From: Acidobacteriota bacterium
Lineage (GTDB): Bacteria > Acidobacteriota > Holophagae > Acanthopleuribacterales > Acanthopleuribacteraceae
Direction of reading: 5' to 3'
Assembly (NCBI GenBank): GCA_030066195.1
Contig: JASJCB010000038.1
Span: forward strand, 1-64,000
Length of the DNA stretch: 64,000 nt
Positions 35,629 through 44,006 of the stretch are shown in pieces. How positions within the stretch are numbered: the first letter of the stretch is position 1; each line of letters opens with the position of its first letter. Both the position numbers and the translations under genes were made by a program. The notes below the pieces were generated by a model. It was not told the DNA's origin. It saw only the letters and a list, made by a program, of their open reading frames with translations, and ran no database searches.

Positions 35629-35817
35629 TTATAGGCACAAGAGAGTCTTGTGTTCATCGCAGCCGGACCAGGCATCCATGGTACAAAAATAATAATTAGT
35701 GCAGATTCCGGGGGTGTTGCCGCTGGCGCCCTGGACCCTGATCTCTTCCTCGCGAGGCAGTTTGGTGTTGAAAGACTTTACAGTCAGCTCAGCCAATTTC
35801 AATCTCTTCTTATTCAT
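35629..35817 (-). CDS. Lanthipeptide-like (pinensin-type leader) RiPP precursor, second locus
   Basis: 62 residues from the ATG at 35817, with AAGGAGG eight bases upstream. The leader MNKKRLKLAELTVKSFNTKL shows the same K-L-x-L-x-x-L-x-V-K-S-F-x-T-x-L pattern as the peptide at 20227-20373. Processing probably follows VQGASG, near residue 30, rather than a clean GG. The core is longer and contains four Cys (ICTNYYFCTMDAW, then SGCDEHKTLLCL) with several Thr and Ser. The core is unrelated to the first precursor, so the two would give different products. No maturation genes are adjacent. Shared leaders with different cores suggest one enzyme set acting in trans on scattered precursors. Confidence 0.7.
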   Translation of the reverse strand: MNKKRLKLAELTVKSFNTKLPREEEIRVQGASGNTPGICTNYYFCTMDAWSGCDEHKTLLCL

Positions 35818-36031
35818 ACCTGAATCCTCCTTATTTGACAATTGAAGTATTCCCAAGTTTTAAGGGTCTATTACATGGAAAGTAATAAAAGCATATCACA
35901 GTCTTTTTACATCGCCAAATCCTTGCCGATTCTGTACAGATGCCGCTGCGCCTACCCTTGACGATAATCACTTGCAAGCGGCAACTTGACAGCGTGGAAG
36001 ATCCTTTCTGAAATGACACCCGGGCCGTAGT

Positions 36032-36268
36032 TTACTCTTGCCAAACCCGATTCCGTTTGATGTCCGCAAAGAACCCATTACCGGGAATCGTCTCTATACC
36101 ATTTTCAATCTCTTGAAGCCGTGTATCCGCGAGATCCAACCAGGCCTCGTCTACTTCCGTCAATTCGGGGGTTTCCAGACTTGCAATCAAGGTGTGAATC
36201 AGGGCTTGCCGGTCGGCCGATGCCAATTTAAGGGCTTGCTGACGGACATCCATCAGTTCTACGGGCAT
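36032..36268 (-). CDS. Orphan addiction-module antitoxin-like protein (TIGR02574-type)
   Basis: 78 residues, ATG at 36268 behind AAGGAG. The pattern ALKLASADRQALIHTLIASL, then DEAWLDLADTRLQEIENG, matches the short helical addiction-module component family whose partner is a RelE/ParE-type toxin. The C-terminus ends KRNRVWQE. No toxin gene follows within the 200 bases to the precursor gene, so it is an orphan, possibly left after toxin loss, or it controls a toxin elsewhere. Confidence 0.75.
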   Translation of the reverse strand: MPVELMDVRQQALKLASADRQALIHTLIASLETPELTEVDEAWLDLADTRLQEIENGIETIPGNGFFADIKRNRVWQE

Positions 36269-36309
36269 AGTGTGTCTCCTTCTTTAACCTTATGGAATGT
36301 CCGGCCGAA

Positions 36310-36497
36310 CTGCAAGCCGGCTTTGTTCAATCCGTCAACCTTTGCCGCAACCAATGAGCCGAAGGAGCGGGCGCGAATTGCAATGAGTTTTCGTAGATAA
36401 TTATTGGATACGGTAAAGTGAACCTCCTAATTTCGCCATGGCGAAATGAACGGTTTGCAGCCGGCGGGACGCCTGCGCTCCCGGGAATACCTCATAG
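36310..36497. repeat. MITE-like repeat, copy 2
   Basis: This matches the element at 13951-14132 through its core (GAAGGAGCGGGCGCGAATTG, CAATGAG, the ATTTCGC/GCGAAAT hairpin, AACGGTTTGCAGCC) and its right end CCGGGAATACCTCATAG. The left end is eroded to CTGCAAGCCGGC, so this copy is degenerate. Confidence 0.7.
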
Positions 36498-36579
36498 TTT
36501 GCGCTTAGAGACCGCGGTAATGGATTGCCTCTTCGTTTATTCACATGATGCAATTACATGCTCCGCAAGGGGTGAACCC

Positions 36580-36850
36580 CCCCTGGGCGCGCACGCATCC
36601 TGCGTGCATCCAAACGAAGCGACGCAGGAGCAAGCGCGAATTGCAACTCCTCGGCCTCCTTTACAAACCCACGGGCACTTTATAGCGATGGTTTTGACAA
36701 TGCACGCAGGATGCGTGCGCGCCCAGGGGGGTGGGCGAATTGTAACTTCCTCGACCTATTTTAAACCCACGGGCACTGTATGGCGATGGTTTTGACAATG
36801 CACGCAGGATGCGTGCGCGCCCAGGGGGGCGGGCGAATTGCAACTTGCAC
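36580..36850. repeat. 98-bp tandem palindromic repeats upstream of the TAXI gene
   Basis: Two units of about 98 bp start with GCGAATTG at 36636 and 36735, and a partial third starts at 36833. Each unit carries GCACGCA-GGA-TGCGTGC, a perfect 7-bp hairpin, then GCGCCCAGGGGGG. The flank at 36580-36610 holds the same hairpin in inverted orientation. Together with the MITE copy and no gene of its own, this fills 36269-36918. Confidence 0.75.
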
Positions 36851-36918
36851 GGGCTTGTTCGCGACTAAGCTATGGTGTATGGTGGCTGTGCCTACTTTTT
36901 TCACGTTGAGAGGAATAC

Positions 36919-37920
36919 ATGTTCTACAGGTTATGCATGGGCTTATCGGCCCTGATCTTATTGGCGGCTTGCAATCAGGGCGGCGGCGATACAACCGCCG
37001 AGGGCGCCCCGAAGAAGAAGGAGCGCCGCTTCCTGAGCGTGGGCGCGGCGCCCCCGGGCGGCGCCTTTTTCGCCGTGGGCAGCGCTCTGGCCAAGGTTGC
37101 CGAGGATAACAAGGGCGATCTGAACTGGCAGGTGAACTCAGAATCGACCAAGGGCACCCAGGAAAATATCCGTCGCCTGGTGGACGGCGGGCTGGACTTC
37201 GCGTTGGCCAATGCCGCCATCAGTTATTTCGCCCTTCGCGGTGAGGGGGCCTGGCAGAAACCCCATGAAATCAGCGCCGTGATGACCCTGGCCCCGAACG
37301 TGGCGACCTTCATCACCACCAAGAGTTCCGGCGTCAACAGCTTTGCCGACCTTGCCGGCAAGCGCGTCACCGTGGGCCCCGACGGCGCCGGGTTCCACTA
37401 CTTCGTGCGGCCCATCGTCGAAGCCCACGGCGTCAACTGGGATGACTTGACCGTGCTGCACAACACCCAAACCGGCTCGGTGGACATGCTCAAGGACAGC
37501 TCCGCCTCCGCGGTCTTCCTGGGCGGCGCGGTGCCTACCTCGTCCATCAGCCAGGCCAGTGCTTCCATGGATATCGCCATGGTGCCCTTCGATCCGGCCG
37601 TGCGGCAGAAGCTGATCGACGACTACCCCTTCTTCTTCCCCGCCACCATCCCCGCCGGCACCTATCGCGGCATCGACGAGCCCTACGAGGGCCTGAACGT
37701 GGGTTCCATGCACCTGATCACCTCGCCCAAGATCGACGAGGACACGGTCTACGAGTTCACCAAGCGCATCTACGAGTTCCGCGACCAGGTGGTCGAACAA
37801 CACCCGGCGGGCAAGGCCATCAACCCCAAAAATGTCATCCGCGACACGGGCATCCCCTTCCACCCGGGCGCCGTTCGCTACTACAAGGAAATAGGCATCT
37901 GGCCCGCAAGTACCGAGTGA
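36919..37920 (+). CDS. TAXI-family TRAP transporter solute-binding lipoprotein
   Basis: 333 residues. A signal peptide ends in the lipobox LLAAC with Cys18, so it is a lipoprotein. The mature part is a periplasmic binding protein of the TAXI type: FLSVGAAPPGGAFFAVGSAL near the start, NSESTKGTQENIRRL, LAGKRVTVGPDGAG, and a final PGAVRYYKEIGIWP. TAXI receptors deliver small organic acids to the TRAP permease encoded just downstream; the ligand is unknown. GAGAGG precedes the ATG. The 64 bases to the permease contain a CAAGTTG-type repeat. Confidence 0.93.
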   Translation: MFYRLCMGLSALILLAACNQGGGDTTAEGAPKKKERRFLSVGAAPPGGAFFAVGSALAKVAEDNKGDLNWQVNSESTKGTQENIRRLVDGGLDFALANAAISYFALRGEGAWQKPHEISAVMTLAPNVATFITTKSSGVNSFADLAGKRVTVGPDGAGFHYFVRPIVEAHGVNWDDLTVLHNTQTGSVDMLKDSSASAVFLGGAVPTSSISQASASMDIAMVPFDPAVRQKLIDDYPFFFPATIPAGTYRGIDEPYEGLNVGSMHLITSPKIDEDTVYEFTKRIYEFRDQVVEQHPAGKAINPKNVIRDTGIPFHPGAVRYYKEIGIWPASTE

Positions 37921-37937
37921 ATAGGGACGAAGTCCCA

Positions 37938-37975
37938 ACCTTGAAACTTGCAACCGGCAACTTGCAACTTGTAGA
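37938..37975. repeat. CAAGTTG-type dispersed repeat
   Basis: AACCTTGAAACTTGCAACCG continues as GCAACTTGCAACTTGTAGAG. It belongs to a short repeat family with other members at 23353-23395, 28685-28712, 35970-35990 and 53595-53815. It sits inside the TRAP operon, just before the permease start. Confidence 0.65.
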
Positions 37976-37984
37976 GGAGCCCTA

Positions 37985-39895
37985 ATGTTGGACCGTATCC
38001 GTGACCGTGTCTTCCAGGTGATCGGTGTCTTGCTGTGCATCTTCACCCTGTCCGAGGTGAACTATCCCTTCCTGGCCCCGTTGGCCCAGGTGGCAGGCTT
38101 TGCCATGTTGGGCCTGTGCCTGGTGTTCCTGAAAGTGCCGATGCATCGGCGCTTGAGGGAGGTCACCTGGGCCAAGATCGTGGATTGGATACTGGTCCTG
38201 TTGACGATCAGCTGTTTCGGTTACGTCTTCATTCAAAGCGATGCGCGCTTTGAGGCCTGGTGGGTGGGCTCGGAATCGCTGGGGAACCGGGCCGGCAGGG
38301 AAACGCCCATGGACCTGCGCGTCGGTTTGATCGGTCTGCTGCTGGTTTTGGAGGCCGCCCGTCGCGCTATCGGCTTGACGCTACCCATCCTGGCTTTGAC
38401 CTTCGTGGCCTACGCCTACTTCGGCCCGTCCCTGCCCGACTGGCTGTTTCCCCATCGCGGCTATTCGATGGACCGCATCGTGGGCCAGACCTTTCTGCAT
38501 AGCCAGGGCGTGTTCGGCATCGCGCTGAAGGTGATGTTTACCTATGTGTTCCTCTTCGTGATCTTCGGGGCGCTGTTGGAGAAGACCGGCGCCACCGGTT
38601 TCATCATCGACTTTGCCCGCAAACTCTTCCGCAACAGCGCGGGCGGGCCGGCCAAGGTGTCGGTCATTTCCAGCGGCATGATGGGTTCGCTGTCGGGAAG
38701 TGCGGTGGCCAATACGGCGACCACGGGCACCTTTACCATTCCCATGATGCGCGCCTCCGGTTTCTCGCCCAAGGTGGCGGCCGGCGTAGAGGCGGCGGCC
38801 AGTTCGGGCGGCGCCCTGGTGCCGCCGGTCATGGGCGCCGGCGCCTACATGATGCTGGAGATCATCCCCGACATCACCTTTATGGAGATCGTCAAGGCGG
38901 CTGTCATCCCGGCAGTGCTCTACTACACGGCCCTGCTGCTGATCGTGCACTTCACGGCCTTGAGGGTGGGCGCGGGCGGCGAGCACGTGGAGAAGGAAAA
39001 CGAGCCGCATCCGTCCACCTATCCCGGCATTATCTTCTTCGTGGCTTTCGTGGCTTTGATCGGCCTGCTGGTGATCGGTTACACGCCGTTTCGCGCGGTC
39101 AGCCTGACCCTGCTGGTCATTCTCATCATGAGCTTTTTCGACAAACACACCCGCCTGGGTTTGAAAGAGCTGTTGCAGGCCTTCATCAAAAGCGCGGCGG
39201 GCGGCATTCCCCTGGTGGCCGCGGCTTCCTGCGTGGGCATCATCATCGGCGTGGTGACGCTGACCGGGGTGGGCTCCAAACTGCCCGGCATGCTGCTGCC
39301 GCTGGCGCAACAGCACCTGGTGCTGGGCCTGGCCGTGTTGATGGTCTCCACGATTATCCTGGGCATGGGCCTGCCCTCGGCGGTCTGCTACCTGCTGATG
39401 GCCACCCTGGTCGGTCCCGCGCTGGGCGACATGGGCGTGGTCGTCCTGGCCGCGCACCTTTTCATCTTCTACTTCGGCATGATGTCCATGGTCACGCCGC
39501 CGGTGGCGTTGGCGGCCTATACGGCGGCAACGATCGCGGATTCGGACATCATGGCCACGGGCGTGGCCGCGTTCCGATTCGCCCTCATCGGTTTTGCCCT
39601 GCCCTATGCCTTCGTATTGCGGCCTGAGTTACTGCTGATCGGTTCAGGCACCTGGGGCATTGTCTTTGCCATAGGAGTAACCCTGGTGGCCGTTTTCGCC
39701 CTGGCCACGGCGATTTCGGGCTACTGGTTCGCTCCCTTACCCATCTGGCAGCGCGCGTTGTTGTTGGCGATTGCCTTCATCCTGCTGCTCAGCCGAACGG
39801 AGGGCCTGTTCGCCTACATTCAAGCGGTCAGCGTAGCGGCCATGGCGGCCTGCGGTTGGTTGAACAAAAAGGCGAAGGGTATAGGCGCCGCCTGA
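37985..39895 (+). CDS. TRAP transporter fused permease (4TM plus 12TM)
   Basis: 636 residues, almost entirely hydrophobic, with about 16-18 membrane helices. The small-permease (DctQ-like) half is fused to the large DctM half, the usual arrangement for TAXI systems. SGMMGSLSGSAVANTATTG and EAAASSGGALVPPVMGAGAY are typical fused-permease signatures, repeated in part as MVTPPVALAAYTAATIA. It forms a complete two-component uptake system with the lipoprotein upstream, driven by a sodium or proton gradient. Start ATG at 37985 with GAGGAG. Confidence 0.95.
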   Translation: MLDRIRDRVFQVIGVLLCIFTLSEVNYPFLAPLAQVAGFAMLGLCLVFLKVPMHRRLREVTWAKIVDWILVLLTISCFGYVFIQSDARFEAWWVGSESLGNRAGRETPMDLRVGLIGLLLVLEAARRAIGLTLPILALTFVAYAYFGPSLPDWLFPHRGYSMDRIVGQTFLHSQGVFGIALKVMFTYVFLFVIFGALLEKTGATGFIIDFARKLFRNSAGGPAKVSVISSGMMGSLSGSAVANTATTGTFTIPMMRASGFSPKVAAGVEAAASSGGALVPPVMGAGAYMMLEIIPDITFMEIVKAAVIPAVLYYTALLLIVHFTALRVGAGGEHVEKENEPHPSTYPGIIFFVAFVALIGLLVIGYTPFRAVSLTLLVILIMSFFDKHTRLGLKELLQAFIKSAAGGIPLVAAASCVGIIIGVVTLTGVGSKLPGMLLPLAQQHLVLGLAVLMVSTIILGMGLPSAVCYLLMATLVGPALGDMGVVVLAAHLFIFYFGMMSMVTPPVALAAYTAATIADSDIMATGVAAFRFALIGFALPYAFVLRPELLLIGSGTWGIVFAIGVTLVAVFALATAISGYWFAPLPIWQRALLLAIAFILLLSRTEGLFAYIQAVSVAAMAACGWLNKKAKGIGAA

Positions 39896-39911
39896 TGTGA
39901 CAGGAACTCCG

Positions 39912-41465
39912 CTAGCAGCCCACCACATGGATGGTTTTGCCCTGATGGGTTACATCGTCCCAGTATATCTTTTGATTCCAATCCTTCTCCGGGTCGCGAT
40001 CGAAGAGGATGAGCCAGCCCTCGTCCAGATTCAGCGTCTCCAAGTAACCCGCCAGTTGATCCAGGCCCTGTTCACGGGTATTCGACCGATAGCAAATCTT
40101 CAGTTCCAGGCCGTAGCGATGATCGCCCATCGCGATACACAAATCGATTCGGCCGCGCCCCGCCGAGTATTCACGATCGATGCGTCCGCCGCCGTTGATG
40201 ATGCGTTGCAGGAAGGCTTGCAGAATGAGATGTGGGGCCGCTTCCTTGTAGTGGTATTTTTCCACCCAAATGTCGCTGTTCTCCCGCCAGAATTGTTGAA
40301 AAGCCTTGAGCAGGGCGGTCATGTCGATGCGATCGTTATCGATATAGCGGCCGGCCAGAGAAGTGGGTAGTTGATACTGACTATCGTAGGTCAAGGTGCG
40401 GATGATGACTTCGCCGTAGATGGGATTGGCCGGAATAACGTCACCCTTGTTTTTGATCAACAGGCCCAGGTCAAACGTATAAGAAGCATCGTCACTGGAA
40501 AATTCCAGGTTGACCTGTTGTCCAAGCAGGACCGGCTCCAAAACCCGGCGCACTCGGGGCTCTTTCAAGCGTTCCAACAGGCTGTCTATATGGGTGTCGC
40601 GGCGCAGGATGATATTTTCCACGGCGGTTTCCACCAGATCCTCGGTAACAGCTTTACCGTGGTCGTTCTTCAATAGCTTGACCACGATTTCACGGGCAAT
40701 GGCATTGCACAGCCAGGGCTGTCCGTTACTGTAATAGAAAAGCCGGCTTACGACTTCGTCGGGGAATACCTGACCGGTAGCCTCCGTGTGTTGCCTGACC
40801 AGGCTGCCGACTTCCTCGGAGGTGAAATTGCGGATGGTCAACGCCTCGGTGACGATGTTGAACGGACTTGCGCTGCCCATTGTCTCGCGGCCGTTGCGGA
40901 CCATGGCCTTGTAATCGCGGATGTTGCGCATGCCGACCAGGGCCAGGGAGTGGACAAACGGTGCACCGGCGCGGTTGATATATCCCTGGCGCAATTGGCG
41001 GAGAAAGGAGAGCAAGGTGCCCTCGCCCAGGCAGTCGACCTCATCAAACATAATCACCAGGGGTTTATCCAATTGGGCACAGTATTCACTGAGGGCCCGG
41101 CCCAAGGCAATCTCGGCAATGGGATGGGGGTTTTGGGCAAAGGCCTTGTAGGTTGCATAAGGACTCAAGCGAACGGCTTCTTCCAACATGGCGATCAAGA
41201 TGGGAATCCCCTTCTCCGCCTGATCGACGCCTTGCGCGGTCTCCAGCGTACAGTACAGGGCCAGGTAGCGGCCCTCGGCATTGAGTTGATTCACAAAGCT
41301 TTGAATCAAGGTGGTCTTCCCCACCTGGCGCGGTGCGTGAATCACAAAATAGCGTTCTTCATCAACCAACTGGTGCAGGTCGCCGCTACGGGCCTCCGCG
41401 GGAAGCATGTAGTGCTTTTGGGGAACACAGGGACCGGCAGTGTTGAAGAATTTTTTCACGGTCAT
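39912..41465 (-). CDS. AAA-like ATPase with C-terminal PD-(D/E)XK-like nuclease domain
   Basis: 517 residues. The P-loop is APRQVGKTTLI (about 44-54) and Walker B is LVIMFDEVD. The C-terminal 110 residues have the nuclease-like core GGRIDREYSAGRGRIDLCIA and YGLELKI, which fits E-x(n)-D-x(n)-E-x-K. Proteins of this layout are common and variable in large genomes. Some are linked to mobile or conflict systems, but the role is not established. A broken copy of its C-terminal region lies at 59903-60055. It stands alone between the TRAP and type VI loci. Confidence 0.85.
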   Translation of the reverse strand: MTVKKFFNTAGPCVPQKHYMLPAEARSGDLHQLVDEERYFVIHAPRQVGKTTLIQSFVNQLNAEGRYLALYCTLETAQGVDQAEKGIPILIAMLEEAVRLSPYATYKAFAQNPHPIAEIALGRALSEYCAQLDKPLVIMFDEVDCLGEGTLLSFLRQLRQGYINRAGAPFVHSLALVGMRNIRDYKAMVRNGRETMGSASPFNIVTEALTIRNFTSEEVGSLVRQHTEATGQVFPDEVVSRLFYYSNGQPWLCNAIAREIVVKLLKNDHGKAVTEDLVETAVENIILRRDTHIDSLLERLKEPRVRRVLEPVLLGQQVNLEFSSDDASYTFDLGLLIKNKGDVIPANPIYGEVIIRTLTYDSQYQLPTSLAGRYIDNDRIDMTALLKAFQQFWRENSDIWVEKYHYKEAAPHLILQAFLQRIINGGGRIDREYSAGRGRIDLCIAMGDHRYGLELKICYRSNTREQGLDQLAGYLETLNLDEGWLILFDRDPEKDWNQKIYWDDVTHQGKTIHVVGC

Positions 41466-41865
41466 GCCTCCTGCCCCTCATTCTATCCCGGCCCCTGAGC
41501 GGCCAGGGGAAGTTTTTGCGGAGTATGGAAACACATCAAGTCGATACATCGGTGTTTTTTAACTTGCCGGGTGCTATGCCTGTTCAGGCGCCGACGAGCA
41601 TATCCGGGCGGCTTTTGCCACTGCATGATCTGCATCATATCCATTCCCGGAACACAAACAAAGTGTTCCAAAATATGAACATCCCAAGCTTTGTCGGCGT
41701 GGTAGGATAGAGTAGGTATTATTTATCGGCTCGGGTTTTCTTTTTATAATCTCCCTTTTTTGACCCAATACGGTGAGGCCGCTCACCAAAGGCGGCGAGG
41801 TCACTCGGGCCGGCCCGGTCTTTGCTTCTTATAATCCAGCCTGATGCAGGCAGATAGGAGGATGT
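41466..41865. other. Intergenic region upstream of vgrG
   Basis: About 400 bases between divergent genes without a supported ORF. A TATAAT lies at 41830-41835, 30 bases before the VgrG ATG, and is the best promoter candidate; no -35 box stands out. AGGAGG precedes the start. Confidence 0.45.
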
Positions 41866-43986
41866 ATGAGTGCCGTCAAACACAATGTCGCCGATATCAT
41901 CTGGAAGAGCCCCGGCGCCGATATCCAACCCTTATCCCTGCGCATGCAGCAGGCCCTCTCCGACTTGTACACCATCGACGTCGAGGTCAAGTGCCCGGAT
42001 GACAACCTCAAGTTCACCGACATGCTGCAAGCCAGGGCCGTCATCACCCTGAAATGCGGCGAGGAGTTGGAAGACGACCGCACGCTGTCGGGCATCATCA
42101 CGCGTTTCAGCCAGGGCCGTACCCGCCATGGGAACCTGCCGAATGCGTCGAAACAGTCGTATGTGTACCACGTGGAGATTCGCCCCAAGCTGTGGCTGCT
42201 GACGCGCGGTACCAACACCCGGGTCTTCCAGGACAAAACCGCCAAAGATATCGTGGAAGAAGTGGTCAACGCCTACGGCATCACCATGGAATGGCAGGTC
42301 AACGGTTCGCCGCCCACGCGCACCTATTGCGTGCAGTACCGGGAAAGCGACTACAACTTCATCTCGCGCCTGCTGGAAGACGAGGGCATCTGCTTCTTCT
42401 TCGACCAGGAAAACGACAAGGTCATCTTCAGCGACCATCCCGGCGGGCATCCCGACTGTATCCCCGTTGCGGACGCCACCTACGTGGAAGAAATCAGCGC
42501 GCGCATGGCTTTCGGCAAGCAGGAGTTCATCAGCGACTTCACCTACGAGGAAACCGTGGGCGCCGGCAAGTTGAGCCAACAGCACTACAACTACGAGACC
42601 TCGCAAACCAACATTTCCGCCGAGGCAACGGAAACCGAGGTGCCCAACTACGATTCCCTGGAACAATACGACCACACCCAAAACTACAAGGATAAAAGCG
42701 AGGGTCAACGCTACGCGGATTTGCGCAAGGAAGAGATGACCGCGTGGAGCAAAAACGGCTGGGGAGTTGCAAGTTGTCGGTCCTTTGAAGCGGGTTATTG
42801 CTTCACCATGAAGGATCACTTCCGCGACGAGTTGAATGTGAAATGGCTGCTGACCTCCCTGGAAATCAGCGCGGAGCAGGGCGTCTACCAGTGCCGCTTT
42901 GCCGCCCAGCCGGTCGAGGTGCCCTTTCGGCCGGTCCGCCGCACGCCGCGACCCAAGATCGCCGGTCTGCAAACGGCCACCATCACGGGTCCGTCGGGCA
43001 GCGAGGTCTACCTGGACGACATGGGCCGCTGCAAATTGCAGTTCCACTGGGATCGCGAGGGCAGCATGAACGAGCGCAGCTCCATGTGGGTGCGCGTGGC
43101 CAACAACTACGCGGGCAAGGACTACGGCATTCAGTGGATTCCCCGCGTGGGTCACGACGTGGTGGTCACCTTCATCGACGGCGACCCCGACCTGCCGCTG
43201 GTCACCGGTCGCGTCTACAACGACTTCAACACCGCCCCCCTGGGACCGGCCAAGAAGTACCAGAACATCATCAAAACCATCAAGGACCACCACATCATCT
43301 TCGACGACACCGACGGCAGCGAGATGCTGGATATCCGCTCGCAAAAAGACATGACCACGCTGGTCATGAACGACCAGTCGGCCACCATCAAGAACGATCG
43401 CTCGGTTACCGTGGAGAACAACCAGACCGTGAATATTTCCGTCGATAACACGGAATCCGTGGGCAGCAACCAATCGATTTCCGTGGGCAGCAACCAATCG
43501 GTTTCGGTAGGCGCCAATGAAAGCTACTCGGTAGGCGCCAACCAGGACGTGTCGATCAAAGGCAAACAGGAAACCCAAATCGGCGGCAGCGAAACGCACA
43601 CGGTCTTGGGCTCGAAAACCGAAACGGTGAACGGGAACCACTCGATGACGGTCAATTCATCGGAGACCCAAACCGTGGCGAGCAGCCAGACGGTCAGCGT
43701 GGGCACTTCCCAATCCGTGACCGTGGGCGCCGACCAGACCAACACCGTGGGCTCCAACCAGACCGTCAATGTGGGAGCCAAACAGACGACGACCGTGGGC
43801 GCCGCGGTCAGTACCTCCGCGGGCGCTACCATCACCATGAACGCGGGCACGAACCTGACCCTGAGTTGCGGCGGCAGCACGATCACCATGTCGCCGGGCA
43901 GCATTGCCTTGAGTTGCGGCGGCAGCAGCGTGGTGCTCACCCCGGGCGTCACCATGGTCACCTCTCCCATCCTGAAGCTGAACTAA
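41866..43986 (+). CDS. vgrG: Type VI secretion tip protein VgrG
   Basis: 706 residues. The gp27-like part (about 1-370) is followed by the gp5 OB fold (LQFHWDREG, SSMWVRVANNYAGKDYG, QWIPRVGHDVVVTFIDGDPD). A long C-terminal needle follows, made of repeats such as SVGSNQSVSVGANESYSVGA, which form the triple-stranded beta-helix spike. No extra effector domain is fused; the last residues are MVTSPILKLN. It starts a plus-strand effector operon with an adaptor and a PAAR-Rhs protein. No tss core genes are in the window, so the sheath and membrane complex must be elsewhere. Confidence 0.95.
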   Translation: MSAVKHNVADIIWKSPGADIQPLSLRMQQALSDLYTIDVEVKCPDDNLKFTDMLQARAVITLKCGEELEDDRTLSGIITRFSQGRTRHGNLPNASKQSYVYHVEIRPKLWLLTRGTNTRVFQDKTAKDIVEEVVNAYGITMEWQVNGSPPTRTYCVQYRESDYNFISRLLEDEGICFFFDQENDKVIFSDHPGGHPDCIPVADATYVEEISARMAFGKQEFISDFTYEETVGAGKLSQQHYNYETSQTNISAEATETEVPNYDSLEQYDHTQNYKDKSEGQRYADLRKEEMTAWSKNGWGVASCRSFEAGYCFTMKDHFRDELNVKWLLTSLEISAEQGVYQCRFAAQPVEVPFRPVRRTPRPKIAGLQTATITGPSGSEVYLDDMGRCKLQFHWDREGSMNERSSMWVRVANNYAGKDYGIQWIPRVGHDVVVTFIDGDPDLPLVTGRVYNDFNTAPLGPAKKYQNIIKTIKDHHIIFDDTDGSEMLDIRSQKDMTTLVMNDQSATIKNDRSVTVENNQTVNISVDNTESVGSNQSISVGSNQSVSVGANESYSVGANQDVSIKGKQETQIGGSETHTVLGSKTETVNGNHSMTVNSSETQTVASSQTVSVGTSQSVTVGADQTNTVGSNQTVNVGAKQTTTVGAAVSTSAGATITMNAGTNLTLSCGGSTITMSPGSIALSCGGSSVVLTPGVTMVTSPILKLN

Positions 43987-44006
43987 GCGAAATCAAGGAG
44001 GACGCC

